The notes under the pieces were generated by a model. That model made no database searches. It saw only the letters and a program-made list of their open reading frames with translations, and was not told the origin of the DNA. 64,000 nt of DNA from Wuchereria bancrofti (lineage: Eukaryota; Nematoda; Chromadorea; Rhabditida; Onchocercidae), in NCBI GenBank assembly GCA_005281725.1, contig SSBO01000003.1, forward strand, positions 7,786,575-7,850,574, read 5' to 3'. The translations under genes and the position numbers were made by a program. Below are positions 1-14,500 of this stretch, one piece after another; the first letter of the stretch is position 1; every line of letters starts with the position of its first letter.

Positions 1-224
1 TCAAACGACATTGAGATGATTAATCTTGTTGTTTTTTTCTTCATAAATAAAATTAACACATTTTATTTATGAATAAAATATATAATAAAATACAAAAAAA
101 TTAACAATGCAAGGAAATTTTTCTTTTTTGTTTTGATAAAATTTAGTTTAATAATTTAAGGAACAAAAACATCAAAACAAGTATTTAAAGAAAAAATTCA
201 CAATTTTTTAAAAATTTTTTTTAG

Positions 225-1917
225 AGCACCAGAACATATTGATGTATTTAATTTCAAAAGTCAAAAATGGATTAAATGGAGTGTAACGGTATTTGTTATA
301 AATTATTTGAATTATTTTGTTCTATCAAATTACTTCTTTTATCTAATTATAATTACTCATAAATAAAATTAACCTTTTTTCTCTCTTTTTTTTCTAAGAT
401 TTATTTCTTTGTGCTATATTTGTAAATATTGTCTTATTTTTCATTCATCATTCATTCCACTTTCCTTTTTAAATAATTATTGGAATTTTTAACGAAATTA
501 ATTATGCGTAAAATTGAAATTCTATTTATAATTTAGGGTAAATTGCCAGAAATACGAGATTCTCATACATCTTGCGTAATTGGCAATAAAATGTACATAT
601 TTGGTGGGACAGATGTGCCAATGTATGAATTACAAATAAGCGTTTTAAATTTGGAAACACATCATTGGGAGCAACAAAATGTCACAGGTGTCATACCATG
701 TGGGCGGAAAAATCATTCTGCTTGTAAGCGCTTTTTCCGCTTTTCTCATTTGCTTTTTTTTTTAGAAAAAAATGATGGTTGCATAAAATGAATTTTGTGA
801 AATAAATAAAAACGCATTTTTTTTTTCAAGAATCAATAATGATTTAGGAACTTTTTAAATTGTATTTTGGGTTTTTTTTTTTTTTCAATAACTTAGTTTA
901 TATATACGTATCAAGTCTAAATTTTTGATAAATTTTATAATTTTCACTTCTAAATAATTTATACCTATAGTAATTTGTTAATTTGAGAATATAATTGTTT
1001 TCTAAAATGAAAATGGAATGAATTGTTCAATAATATATTAAAAGAAATGATTTGTTGATATGAATGATAAGTATTTAGGGGTTTATCGTGATAAGATGTA
1101 TATATTTGGTGGTTGTTTACAAGACGAAAGTTATCATTTTGGTACAATTTATGAATTTGATCCAAAAACATCGGTGTGGCGTCGATTAAAACCAAGTGGT
1201 TTGGTTGGTCCATGTGATCGACAAGAACAACAGGTTGCTGTTATTGGTAATCGTGTCTTCATGTTTGGTGGCTTAACGTATGTTTTAGTAAAATTTTAAT
1301 ATATAAATAATTTTGGACCATTTTTTTCAGTTATTAAATAAAAAAGTAATATGCTAATATTGAAAGATTTGAAAAAATGAAGTGAAATTTGCATGCTACT
1401 TAAATATTTATAAATGTAAGTAAGTTTAATGAAAGTATAAATTGTGTTTTTTTGTTTTTGTTATGATATGAAAATCTAATTTTAGTTCATACAATAATTT
1501 ACCCAATTCATTTCTTAGAATAGCTGATCTTCATGTTCTTGATTATGGTAAGTTTTCTAATCTATTATCAATCTGTTGTCATTTAATTAGCATTTTAGAA
1601 AATATGACAATTAAAAAAAAAAGCATATTCGTTTTTTTTCGCAAGCTTTTAAGATGTTACAAAATTATTATAAAAATAATCAGTCAGCAAAAAGAAAAAT
1701 AATTAAATAAATGTTAATAAAAATGCATATTGAAGCGAAAAATTAATTAAAATTGTTGCTATTTGTAAAAAATTAGTACATAAATGAATAAATAAATTAA
1801 TTAAAAATTGATATTATAGATTGGAAGTTAAAAGATCTTGCTATTATGACTTTGTTATATCAAAAAGTGTTCGATATATCAGTTTGCTACCGCATATTAC
1901 CTCATGATTTAAAGTAA
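225..1917 (+). CDS. KLHDC3-like kelch-repeat protein, 3' part
   Basis: Five exons chain in phase: 225-288, 537-723, 1079-1277, 1486-1547 and 1820-1917 (TAA). The 5' end lies outside the window, and bases 1-224 are intron. The protein shows successive kelch blades with the hallmark KMYIFGG (exons 2 and 3), VFMFGG, paired Trp-Arg/Trp-Glu positions and HTSCVIGNK-type lead strands. The C-terminus keeps the sequence LPHDLK after an LKDLAIM helix, which resembles the KLHDC3 tail (known from the family). KLHDC3 proteins act as CUL2 E3 ligase substrate receptors that read C-terminal degrons; that role here is inferred. Compared with human KLHDC3 the tail stops soon after LPHD. Other kelch proteins (KLHDC2/10 type) are the main alternative. 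The exon structure is secure and the subfamily is fairly likely. Confidence 0.72.
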
Positions 1918-3956
1918 ATTTGTTTCATCATTTTTTCTTTCATTTTAATAATTTCAATAAAATTTTTGTACTTTTTGAAATTTTATGCAATTTTTCTTTC
2001 AATTTTTGCTGTTGTTTCATAAATTCTACTTCACCAATACATATACCTTTCACAATTTTGTCCTGTGAAAGCTAAAATAATTACTAATTGCGAATTGGTA
2101 CTAATTAACAAATAATTAACGTATAATAAGGAAATAAAAATAATAAATCAAAAGTTTACCTGGAAATTTCTTTACCCTAATTTTGTTTGAAATAAGTTGA
2201 TATTGATTTAAATCTTAAAAATATTCCATTATTTTTATAACACTTATTTCTGTCAATCAAATATAGTTGTATTTAAATTTTAGATTCGAAGTTTCCATGC
2301 GATCATTACAAAATCCAATAATGTGAATTGCTAGCAATTGCTTCAAGTGAAGTTTCTCAAATTTCACTCATTCAAAGAGCTTTGTTTTTTGACAATAAAT
2401 TTAAACAAAAAACAAAAAAAACTTTTTCTTTTTTTTAAAAAAAAGATATTGTTGGAAAATTTTTCTATTTTTTCGATTTCTAAAAAAACAAAAACATATT
2501 GTTGAAAAATTCTTTCATTAAATTTAAAATTCTTTTAGTACAATATATTCATACAATTGTTTACGTTTCATTCATTCATTCATTCATCTTTTTCAATAAA
2601 TTTGCAACATCATTTCATTCCTAATATCATTCATTTCAAGTTCATTGATATGAACATCGTAAATACTTCAAATAAAAATTTTCAAATTCCTTTCATCTAA
2701 GAGGATTGATGAATTTTGATTTATTCATATGTTATTACTATGTTAAATCTTCTCGTTGCAGTCAATTTTTAAATTTAACATCAAAACTTTTTAAATTTTA
2801 TATAATGGATGATAATCAAGCAGCATTGATGAACTCTCTCTTCTGCTGCAATAATGAAGAATTTCTCCATACCTAACTTTTACCATTTTAATAAAAAGCA
2901 CAAGTTTAATCCCGTTATGCAGGAAAAATCTCATTCATACAGATGCAATTCATAATTATCTTTTTTTATTGTTGATGCATTTATAGTAAAGTTTAATCAA
3001 AGAACAATTGGACTTATCAATAATAAACTACTAAATGGCATCATCACCAATATTCGCTATTCAATTATAATTTCAATTAATGAATTTCTGGATTCATTTA
3101 TTCATTTTTAGGAATCTTCCTTAAAACTTTTATAAGCTTCGGAAAACAATGATTTCAAATTCCTTTCAGTTGACTAATTTGTATTTCTGATGCATACTTA
3201 GTGCCATTTTCACCACGATTATGATGAATTACGATTTTAATTAGTTATTTGGAAACGTAGTATAGAAATCACCAATTAATCAGAATTTCATTTGCAAACA
3301 TTATGGTATTTCGTAGAATTTATTTCGGATGTGAAGATTTCACTGGAATAATCACAAAGAAGAAATCATAATGCAAAATGCCACACATAAATGAATTAAA
3401 GAGAAATTAATTTATTCAACTATCTATTTTCTTGCTGCTTACTACAAGTCAACATTAGTTTGAAGATAAACCACTGAAGAAAAATTCTACATTGATTCAG
3501 ATTCATTCTGAAAAGAACTGATTTTTATATATTATGAAAAAATGAATACACATTATATAATGCATACACATTATAAAAATGAAATAAAGCGATATAAGTA
3601 AAACAGAGAATATATGAAAGACAATAATGAATGCATTGAGATCTACGAAGGAAAATTTCAGGTGCTATACTATAAGTGAGTATAACAAGGTCATAACCTC
3701 GCCTATTTTTGCTGTATATATTTGAATTATTCACAATTAATATCAAAACATAAATAAAAGGAGAATTAGTCACAATCATTTTAAATTTCCACTGTTTGAT
3801 GATTTCCATCGACGATTACTATGAAATCATTCGTTCTACCGGCTTTCTCTGCTAACCATTCAGACAAGCTGGCTATAATGATTCAAATTGAAACAAACTG
3901 ATGTTCAGTTAATATTGAATGTTTCGAAAAATGAGATGCCAATCATTTCAGATGAT
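1918..3956. other. Intergenic, convergent spacer
   Basis: This AT-rich spacer lies between the 3' ends of the kelch and haspin genes. A short TTCA microsatellite sits at about 2567-2587. I find no splice-bounded open frame with coding character. A 94-codon minus-strand frame at 3525-3809 is AT-driven and has no recognisable motif. Confidence 0.6.
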
Positions 3957-6900
3957 TCAAAATACTGACAAATGTACCACATAAACCAGCATTTCAAGAA
4001 ATGGTCCAATAAAAGTATTTGTTTTAGGTGAAGTGTCGTCACAAATGGCTCTGCGTTGTTGACACTCTATTCCTTACTTATAATTTCGCGCATAAAGAAT
4101 AGTTTATATTTGTATAAATTCACTCACCATAGCGATGCAAATCTTTGAAATGACAAATGAAATCTCTCCTTTCACTTCGGTTACCAATATTCTTTCCATC
4201 CATATTGTCGTATAAATAACGCACGAGATATATTAACCACATCACATTTGTCATAGAACAGAACGGAAACCAATTGTTCCTATTTAATAATTTCGAAATG
4301 ACAAATAAGCTTGCCACGGCATTCTTCAAGTATTTAATAAATATATAAAGTACCTTCTGAATAAAAGTTTGGTAAGATTTGATAAGGAAAGTAGACTAAT
4401 ATTCAAAAAACTAACTAATATTTCAAGAAGGTATGAAGAATATTCAAAATCCAACGTTTCTTATAGTAGCGCCGGTTAAAGAGATTCAAAAAGAAAATTT
4501 CCTACTTGTTCACCACACGCATCGCTCGATAGATCTCATATTGTAAACAGTTTTCGCCTGTGAATAATTCATCATCTTTTGCCAAATCAAAAAAAATCGT
4601 TGACGTTCCTGGAATTCATCCGCTTTCTAGACCAATAATTCGCCTTCAGAATTGAAATTTAAAAAGAGTCTGAGAAACTCAATAAGAAGTTCAGACCAGT
4701 GCATTTATGCTCCTTAAAAAATTCTCTTAAAATTCGAAACATAGAAATTCATGTTATACATTTTATCGTTTTTAAAAAAAAAAAAAAAAAGAAGAAAACC
4801 TTTAGACATTCTGGAGAGAGTAAAGTCGATAATTTTCACTTCAACACCATGTGTAGGAACGCTAACTTCATAACCATTATAATTTGCTCTGAAAATATCC
4901 GTTTTTTTTCTGCAAAAAATTCAAATTGACAAAGTTAGACAAAATATGTCATCCATTAATATGAAAACATACTTAACAGCATTATCAGACTGAACACTTC
5001 GGATGAGAATATTGCCACAATGGAGATCACGATGTTCAAATGAAAGTCGATATTCTGCTACGGAAAGTGCCACAAGGACTTGGTAAATAATGCTGTACGC
5101 TTGAAAAACATTAGAAATCTGCAAAATCAGTTTTACTGTAACTTTTTTTCCTTTTATGATGAACCAAACCTTTCAGATTGATAATTTCTATAACAAATCC
5201 TTTTCTGTTGAGAAATTAAAAATGTTTGCATATACTAGCTCTTAAAAAGACAATATTATATACTGCTTCTTCTTTTATTCTTACTATTGCTCCGCAGCGG
5301 TATATTAATCGGAGTATATTTTTATTAGAAAATTCAAGTTAGAAACAAATACCATATATTTTTCCAAGTCAATTCCACCATCTTCAAAAGCCAGAAGTAA
5401 AAAGTGTTGGTTAGAGTTAAAAACGCACGGATGATCATTTTCGGACTTCATGCGCTCATCGTATTGTTCCCATGCATTAATCAAAGATCTTGGGTAGGAC
5501 CCTGGAAAAAAAATTGTATTCAAAGAATAAATAACGCCGATTGCTTCAGTTAATTATAAAATATGCTATATACATCAGTATTTACTATAGGTTTAAGACA
5601 CCTTTGACTACCATAGCTCCTCTAAGATGAATGAAGCCCTGAGTGGAATACCCTTCCTCGATGTATTTTAAGTCTGACAGTTCTTTCGAAACTATCAGCT
5701 CCGCGCTAATATCGCGAAATGATTTCTGCTTGTCTCCATTAATCATTTTGGTACCACCAACTGGGATCACCTAAACATAAACATCAGGACAATCAAAAGT
5801 ATAAGAAAAGAAATGAGTAGCTTGACATGCAATCTCAAACTATACCTTTAGCGCAACGATTTCCCCTTTGTAACTGACTCGGAAGACTTCGCCGAATGTC
5901 CCTTCTCCAAGCTTTATCGGACTCGATAAATCACTAGAATTAATTCCAGAATAGTAATTGAACATAACAATATGACAGTTACCAAGTGACATCCTCATCA
6001 ACTTGATAAATTTTTATACGGAGATCCTAACAAACAACTATACTAACAGAAATATTACACTTACAGTAGTGTTTTTTTAAGTCGCCAAGACTGAATACTT
6101 TTTTGCATGCAAAGATGGAAAAGTTCTTGTTTGTAATCACGCTTTTTAGCATATTGAGCTGTCCATGGAAAGCCATTTAAATAGAATGGCCTATTCTCCT
6201 TCAAAAAATGAATTATGCATTTATTCCCCTTTGAGGTGTTAAAAAAAGAAAAAAAAAAAAACATTCCCTCATTTCGGATGAAAAAATTAAGATTTCATTC
6301 CATAACCCCAAGTTTCAGGGTTTCATAACTGTAATTCTCAATAAGTGCAGTGATACGAGAAATAAGTAAATTGAATAAAACTAGAAAATATACCCCATTT
6401 CCATCACATAGCGATAAGCTCTTATCACCTGAAAATTTGCAAATCTCCGATACGAATGATACTATAATGCAACGTGTGGCTGAATTTTTCGTTATTGAGA
6501 GTTATTAAAAAGAATATTTTGCTTTAACCTGCTGAATGATGACTGAATACATGACCTCCAAATAAAATTTCTTTTTAGACCTTATTAAGTCTATCTGGGT
6601 TTTAAATCTTATTACGTCTATCTGGTGATTCTTACATCTAAACAGATCATACAACTTCCCAATCTTAACTTTTCTCCAAATTCCTCTTCTTTTGGATAAA
6701 AGTCTATTCCAAACAGATACAAGAAATCCCTGCTGCAATTTGATATTAAAAGTGTTACTGGGAGATTACCTTGAACAGATGACGTAACATCTTCACACAC
6801 GTATTCCTGAAAGAATTTTAAATGTAATAATCTCAGATGATGACTGAATATTTGATAATTCATTTTAATCATTTTAATTCATTTTTTTTAATTCATTTTT

Positions 6901-9454
6901 TTAAGATTATTATCCAATTTTCAACCTAACGAAGATATTTTATATTGATGAGGAGAGATGCTCATTTTATTGTCTGCTTAAATTGAAGCGAAAGTTGAAT
7001 CTGAAAGTGATAATGCTTACCTCATTTTGAAATCCCCAGCGACCAGGTGAGTTAAGAATTGTAAGCTGAGGGGACGACTTCTGAAGCGTTGTTGAAATCC
7101 CTGTTACACTGGTAAATCGATTACAACCATTAGTTTCTGCACCTGATTTTCCTTCTACTTCATTTCCATCAGAACTAAATTTTGGCAGATCTTTAACCAT
7201 GGTATTTTATGAAAAAAAAAAAAAATTTATAAGAATGAAAAAAAAAAGCATGAGAAATCGATTTACCGTAAGCGAGTTGCTGGTGCTTCCCTTTCAATAA
7301 TATCACAGACAATATCTTCTCTGTCAAGAATTATTGGACTCAATTGTACACCTCCATCAAAATTAAGCATATTTTGATGAGGGTGCGGTGTATGTGTAGA
7401 TCGGAAGACCTAAATAACTCAGAAACTGTAGCATTCAAATTTGTAAAATGAATTTCCATCTAAATGAACTAAAAAGCATACGTGAAGAGGAGTTGATGTC
7501 GTTGGCTCAGATGGATGAACAATGAAGATCAAAGGTGATCCTGTAACTTCAAGTTGATTTATGTCTTCATTTTTATTCAGAGATAAACCAACAGAATGCT
7601 TTCGTTTGTCAGAATTCTCCTTGGTCATATCATTTTCTTCTACCAATTTACTGCAAGTTTTCTCAAATTCTGCAAATAGCTCCGATATTTTCATAGAAAA
7701 ATTGCCAAATGAAACAATTGGCCAAGAATATTAACACTGAAACGTAGTTAATTTTATCAAGTTTTGACTGTTTTCAGTTTCTCATCAATCTCACTACTTT
7801 TCCCTAAATCTTCTTTATTATTTGTTTACTCATTTTATTTTGAAAATCACCTGTAAGTTAAATGTTCAAACGTAAAAGTTAATGAAGTGCAAAATTAATG
7901 AAGTCTTAACTTAGTGTGCACATAATAGAAGATAAATTTAGTAAAATTATTGAGAGAGAAATGAAAATTTATGGAACTCATATAAAAATTATAAAACATT
8001 GGCAACTTGATATGCTACCTGAAGGCTTTGAGTAATTACCGGAAAATTTGTTCGCTGCAAATTTGGTCATCTCTGACAAGTTGATATCTGAAATAAGACA
8101 ACCTAAAGAGATTACGTCTATCATAAAAAATTCATTTAAAATTATATATTGGAAAAAAAAAAGGAAATAGAGGAAATAAAAAGACATTAACGAGATGTTT
8201 TTTAAAAATAAAATTTTTTAGGAAATAAGCCTTCAGACACTAGTGTATTTATTATGCAATTGAAAATGATGATATTAGGTAACCAAATTATTAAAACCGA
8301 ACATCCTATATATTGGAAAAATACTTTGCCAAGAAGTATCTTCGTCATATGTTTCAACAAAAAACACTTACGATCTTTATATAGCTTGCTATTATCACGC
8401 TCAACGATAAGTTCATATTCTTCAGCCTCTTTAATCTGGAAAATTTTTTCAATCATTTATTACCTTCGACCCTATCACTCAATAAGACAATACATCCCTG
8501 GTCACATGAATAGAGCTGAAAATATGAAATGACCAAATCTCTTTATGACTTTATGCTTTTAGCATTATTCATATCCACGTCTTCCACTATCTCCGCCATA
8601 TGTTTCAACAAAAAACTGCAAGAGTATTATACCAAATGTATTTAATTTCTGACCTAAAATCCTATAACTTTTTTTCCGATGAAAGAGTAATAACAAAAGA
8701 TGACACTTCGATCGTCATTCTGACGCTTTCCAAATGATTAGTGCCACATACTATTTGGTTAGGCATCACAAAGTTATGATACAAACTTCATTGAGCAGAC
8801 GTTGATATTCGAGCTCTTCTGCACTAATATTTGTTCGATCAATGGGCTTAGCACGGCGCCGTCTTTCCTTTTTCTTCATTTTGCGTGAGCAAGGTTGCAA
8901 AAAATCCCGTTCTTGATCCAATACATCATTCAGTACACTACTGAGTATAGCCGTACGTCGAAATAAAGGATGTTCTTTAGCACACTATAAAAATATTACT
9001 GCACATTCGATGACATCGTAGTGAATAATAAATCAAAACTAATCTGATGATATGACAATATTTCCATGGAATATATTATTTAACACTCGTCAACTGATCA
9101 ATAAAAATGCAAATAAAAGTCTTCAATATTATTCATTTCATTTCTATTCGATATTACAAATTAATTGAGAAATTAATCAAGGTCTAAAAATTTCGAATAA
9201 AAATACTTAATAAGGGTACTAAAATATCTCTACATCTTTATTAGTTACAAATTAATCCCAGATGATACAGATAAAACTACTTTTAATCCGTAAGTACTAG
9301 TTTAGTTATCAATTTCTTAATTCCACCTCAATCTTCAACTAAATTGTTAGTCAAAATCACACTATTAAACAACGCTTACTTGTTTCAAGACAGTTTTATC
9401 CAGTCCATCAACAAACGTTGCATTTCCTTTAGACATAAAACGTCTTCGAACCAT
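3957..9454 (-). CDS. Haspin-type atypical serine/threonine kinase
   Basis: Eighteen exons chain in phase from ATG 9454: 9380-9454, 8787-8984, 8372-8435, 8040-8087, 7482-7669, 7267-7409, 7021-7174, 6770-6806, 6670-6703, 6065-6190, 5846-5933, 5602-5770, 5353-5501, 4973-5118, 4800-4909, 4506-4608, 4128-4279 and 3957-4066, predicting 697 aa. The N-terminal half is unstructured, with a basic KKKERRRR stretch near residues 62-69 (possible nuclear signal). The kinase domain shows P-loop GEGTFGEV (365-372), VALK (K385), FEHRDLHCGN (D522, N527), and IIDFTLSR (D568), where DFT replaces DFG, a haspin trait. DDELFTGENC and NVMWLIYL match the haspin C-lobe. Haspin phosphorylates histone H3 Thr3 in mitosis to recruit Aurora B (family knowledge). 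The two micro-exons (6770-6806, 6670-6703) and the last exon are the least certain. If the last intron is retained, the frame ends after a GE dipeptide at about 4122. Confidence 0.88.
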
Positions 9455-11529
9455 TTTGTTACCTTTCAAGAAAAAAAAATTCAAAATAAATAAATAAAAA
9501 ATATAGAACTGCTGATCGCCACAATTAAATATAAGATTAGTTGATATTAATAAGAATCATCATAAACGAGAAGAAGCGGAAACTAAACCGACCAAATCAA
9601 TGGAAGATCGCAACAATGAACCGAAATAGCAATAAATCCCAATATAAAACAAAAAAACAAAATCTCCATAAACTTTTTTTCTTCCAGACTATTAGTATCT
9701 TCTGCTTTTCGAAATAATCGAATAATTGCAATAGTTAAAACAATTAAAACCAACAATTAACTAATTCGATTAGTCAAAAATTAAAAAATTAACTAAAAAT
9801 CATAAATTAATAATAAAATTTAACATAAATTAACTAATAAATCGACCAATCTTGCAATACCGCTCAATTAAACTTAAAGGAAACGAAAAGAACGAATATG
9901 AAGACGAGTTCACTGAGATTCATTCTTCCATTTTCTTTTTTCATCTACTCTTAGATCAGACTAGTATTCCAATATAACGTAAATATGTGGAAACGAATAG
10001 CAAACATTAGTTTTCCCTGAACATATGGTAAAATTACGCTAAACAAATCATTCAGATCTATATCAGATTAAGAGATCATTTTTATCAGAACTAGACAGAT
10101 TACTCTTATCAGTAACGGAACTAAAAGACAATTACTATCAATATTCTTATCAATGCCGAGAATCATTATTTAGCACCATTCAAATAGTACTTTTTTAAAA
10201 TCAAATCCTCTCTTTATTAGCAATAATTATTACAAAAGACTGCGACATTAGCTACTGAAACACTGCCAATTAAGTGATTAATTTAATTTATGACAAAAAC
10301 ATTGTTTTAATGCTACATAATGATTACACTTGTTTGAAATGTTGAAATTATAAGGAAAGAATTTCAAAATTTTAAATTCATATCTCGAAATTTACTAGGT
10401 GTTTTAGTCTATGTGCAACTCCTGACAAAATTATCGTAATCGCCCAGCTATTATCTTAATCATATCTCACCATATTTTTTTTCTTTCCCTTTTTTCATAC
10501 TGTAACATATGATGCTATCATTGCTAGCATAATTAATTTTTCTCTTCCTCGATTCAATACAATTTCACACTGATATTTTGATTTAGCTTATTATCATCAC
10601 GTGTGACACGTCCGTAAGCTACAGTTGAAGTATCGTCACGTAGCAAATCCATAACATAACATCAACAACTTTACAATTCAAACCTCAAACTTCGTTAACT
10701 TAAAATTTCGAAGAATATATCTGGCGGTTCGTTTCGTAATATTACGGCCCATACGAGAGACGTTAAAAAATGTAAAGGTTCTGAAGCTCTTTTTTTTTCA
10801 ATTAACCCCTTCGATACCGTAGTTTCAGGTTTCTGATTCTCTGCTAAATTCCATTTCTCTGTTGGAAAGAATTCTCTAGTTCAAATTACAAAAATTTTCT
10901 CACATTTTTCTACACAATTGGTTAGATCATTACGATTAGCACAATAATTATTATCACTTCCATTCTAGCATTTAAACAATTTTTGAATATTCGTCTTTCT
11001 TTGTTTATCTTTTTGTTCGTTTAGTGTACAGTGTCCTTTATATACAGTATCGTTTACAGTATTTACAGTATCTAGACAGAAACTTTATAGTAACTCTATT
11101 GTTCATTTTATACGATATAGTTTAAAATATCAGTTGATATTGCATTGAGCAGTAATTCTTGTCTACTTTTTAAACTTTACACTGCTTTTTTTTTATAGTC
11201 ATGATGTTGCTCTTATCTTATCGTTATTATATCATTTATTTTATTGCGTCCATTTTGCTTTCTTCTGTTATTTCTTTTATATCATTTATAATGATTTATA
11301 TTACATTATCTTTGCATATCTGTAATACTGTTAATTCTGTTGCATTTTATTATAATTAACACTTTGTTTTAGTTTTCTTTATTTACCCTTCTTGTTTATC
11401 TTATAAAATATGAATTAGTAACTATTATATGATCATGCGATCAGTCGAAATTGTCGGGTTTCCCACTTCTCGTGAACTAATTTAAGCACAGTTACGATTA
11501 TGAATTAAGGAATCGAATTAGAAAAAGGA
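9455..11529. promoter_or_regulatory. Divergent intergenic region between haspin and ERMP1
   Basis: The two flanking genes point away from each other, so this 2.1 kb must hold both promoters. I see no TATA-like consensus that stands out from the AT-rich background. A CACGTG E-box lies near 10600, in a slightly GC-richer patch (10590-10760) that also contains a second GTCACGTAG. Tandem TACAGTAT-type words occur at 11025-11075. No exon is supported here. Confidence 0.35.
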
Positions 11530-14500
11530 ATGGAATTACGCCAACGGAATATATCACGAGATGTAGACAGTGCTAAAGGTACGAATAGAAGGAATATGCT
11601 GAAAAATGTTAAAACCGATTGGTTTATTGATAAGGTTTCATTTTTTGTTGGTTTCATTTCTCTTGGGACTTTTTTTTTTTTGATGTTTTGTTGGAATAGA
11701 CGAAACTATCACATGTCAAATATCATCAGTTAAATCTTCGAAATTACGTCATGATGGAAATGTTAGGCATACAAGCGCAGGATGTTATCATTTAATATCC
11801 ATGAATTTTAAATTAGAATTAATTGGCAAGATATGTGCTATCGTAAAATTACATTTGAAGTCGGTTATCATTATTTTACTACAATATATGTATCTGACTC
11901 TAATTCAAATAGAGTCATTTATAACCATTTCTCAGGAGATTAAAAATGTATAAAGAATTGGCAGTTACTTCTTTCGGATCTCTCTTTTTTACGACAAATC
12001 CGTAAATCTTTATGACGTGTACCTTGTGAAGAAAACTAAAACACATAATTGTAGAAGTCGCAGTATCTGGGTTTTCGACATTGGTTGTTGATTCTGATGA
12101 TTGTTAGTGGGATCTACGGATTTGTCGTTTATCAGGATAATCGAATGCCTGAAGTTAAGCCAGCAGGACAGTTTGATGAATTCTCAGAAGAAAGAGCACG
12201 ATTGTTGCTGCATTCACTTACGGACCTTGGGCCACGTACCAGTGGTTCGGAAAACTGTGAAGTGACTTTTTTCTTTCAGTTCAAAGAAAGAAGTTGAAAA
12301 GGATAGGAAAACTGGCATCATGGACGATACCATAAGAATCAAAATTTGTGGTGGGAATGAAAATGTGTGCTTATTGCAGGTGCATGCATTTAAACTTATA
12401 AATGATAGGTTGAAAAATGCAAAAGCAGAAGTTGAAGCTAGAGGAGTGAACCGTTTGGAAATTGATGTTCAACGTCCATCTGGATGCTTTAATCTCGGAT
12501 TCTTATCTTCATTTACCTTATGTTACCACAAAATAACCAATGTCATTGGTAAGTCTTTGTTTTTTGTTTAACATTTTCCTAATGATTTCAAGAGAATATT
12601 TGCAATCTCTCACATTTCATTTTTTATTTTAGCACGGATTGGACCAAGAGTTCCACCAAAACATTCTATTTTACTGAATTGTCATTTCGATACGTTTCCG
12701 GGCTCACCTGGTGCAACTGATGATGCTGTAATATTATTATCGCTGCTGTCATTATCTTGAATTTTAAATCATATATTATTAATTACTTTCTTTGAAATTC
12801 TTTTTCTGGATTATCTTTAACGTTCGACATCGTTACCTAATTATTTCTTATCTTTTGTATTTTTTAATGTTAGCTGTGGACATAAATTATGTGAAAAATG
12901 AAGACAAATTTTGTTTTTATTATTTCAAAAGTTGATTTTAGGTAAGCTGTGCTGTTATGATGGAGGTTATGGATATTTTATCTCATTCAAAAGAATCACT
13001 TGAAAACGATATAATTTTTCTTTTCAATGGAGGTAAAAAACATGATCGTTTCATTATTATTAATAGTACCGCAATATGAATATTTTAGAGACAAAATATA
13101 AGGATCGTCGGTAATTTTTGTACGGAGAAGTCTTTAGCAATGTGGCATTTCTAAATACTCATTATACATCGTATCAGTTTTTTTAAGGACTGTCATCGTT
13201 CCTTATAGTTAATTTATTTACTATAATTACCCACCAACTCAACTTCTTTTTACTTAAGTGTTAAAACTGCTTATCCGTATTTAATACATACAAATTGTAC
13301 GTAATATTAGAAATTAGCGTTCATTTTTTTTCTATTTGCTAGTTGTTTGATCAAAATGGAAAAATTTTTTGAATCTTGATTTTAGCTGAGGAAAATTTTT
13401 TGCAAGCATCACATGGTTTCATTACACAGCATCCATGGCGACATTCCGTTCGAGCATTTGTGAACTTGGAGGGTTCTGGAGCTGGTGGCCGTGAAATACT
13501 GTTTCAAGTATGATTTGTGTTTAGTGCATCATTTTAGTTCTATAAAACAACTCTTTGCATAATTATATACACTTTGCATATAGATGTATTTTTCTAGGCT
13601 GGACCCGGAAATTCCTGGCTTTTGCATACCTATCTCGAAAATGCACCTCATCCTCACTGCAGTGTTTTAGCGCAGGAGATATTCCAAGCTGGTATTATAC
13701 CATCTGATACAGATTTCCGAGTTTTCCGAGATTATGGTCGTATTTCAGGTAAGATTAACTCTTGTTTTCAGTGGAGTCAAATCAAGTAATCGCTAATGAA
13801 TTCGTAGGTTTTCAGGTCTTGATATTGCTTATTTTCGAAATGGATGGGTTTATCACACGGAGTTTGATACTCCAAAATTCATAACTCCAGGATGTATTCA
13901 AAGAGCAGGAGAGAATCTGCTTGCCGTTACTAAGGTATTTTTCCGGTATTTCTTGTACACAGGCAAAAAATGATAATTGCACTTGTTTTGTGTAACGTTA
14001 TTGGTTATCGTTATCCGATTTCTACTTTGGTTAAAAATCAAGTAATTTGTCATTCATTGTTTAAGGCTTTGGTCAAGTCTCCATATCTGGATCGACCAGG
14101 TGATTTTGAGCAGGGTAACCGTTGGGTATTTTATGACGTCGTTGGCATTTTTACGGTTTTTTATCCGATAGCTGTCGGGCAAGTTCTTAATTATACGACT
14201 GCAGTAATGGTGTTGATCATTATTGCTTATCGTATTCGAGAAGGATTTTATAATTTAGTGGATTTAATTAAAGCAGTTATTGGTCATATTGTCGCGGCAG
14301 TTATCATGTTTGGTATGTATATTTTTTCTTTTTAATTAATTACTTTTTTTGTTAAGTTTTGCTTGATATATGCATTCTACAAATACAGATTTGAACATTG
14401 CATTCATTTCTCGCGTTTTGAATGTCCTTAAATCATTTCACTTTATGTATTATAGTAGTTAGTAGAGCTGATTTTTAACATCACTTTTGTATAGCAAGAA

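Noticed and set aside
3525..3809. Minus-strand 94-codon frame
   Set aside because: AT-driven composition, no acceptor or donor and no motif.
12260..12380. Open frame with ATG at 12320 as a separate start inside ERMP1
   Set aside because: It is intron sequence between exons 2 and 3. The exon chain across it keeps the phase and the family alignment (GSENCE joined to [11 protein letters not shown]).
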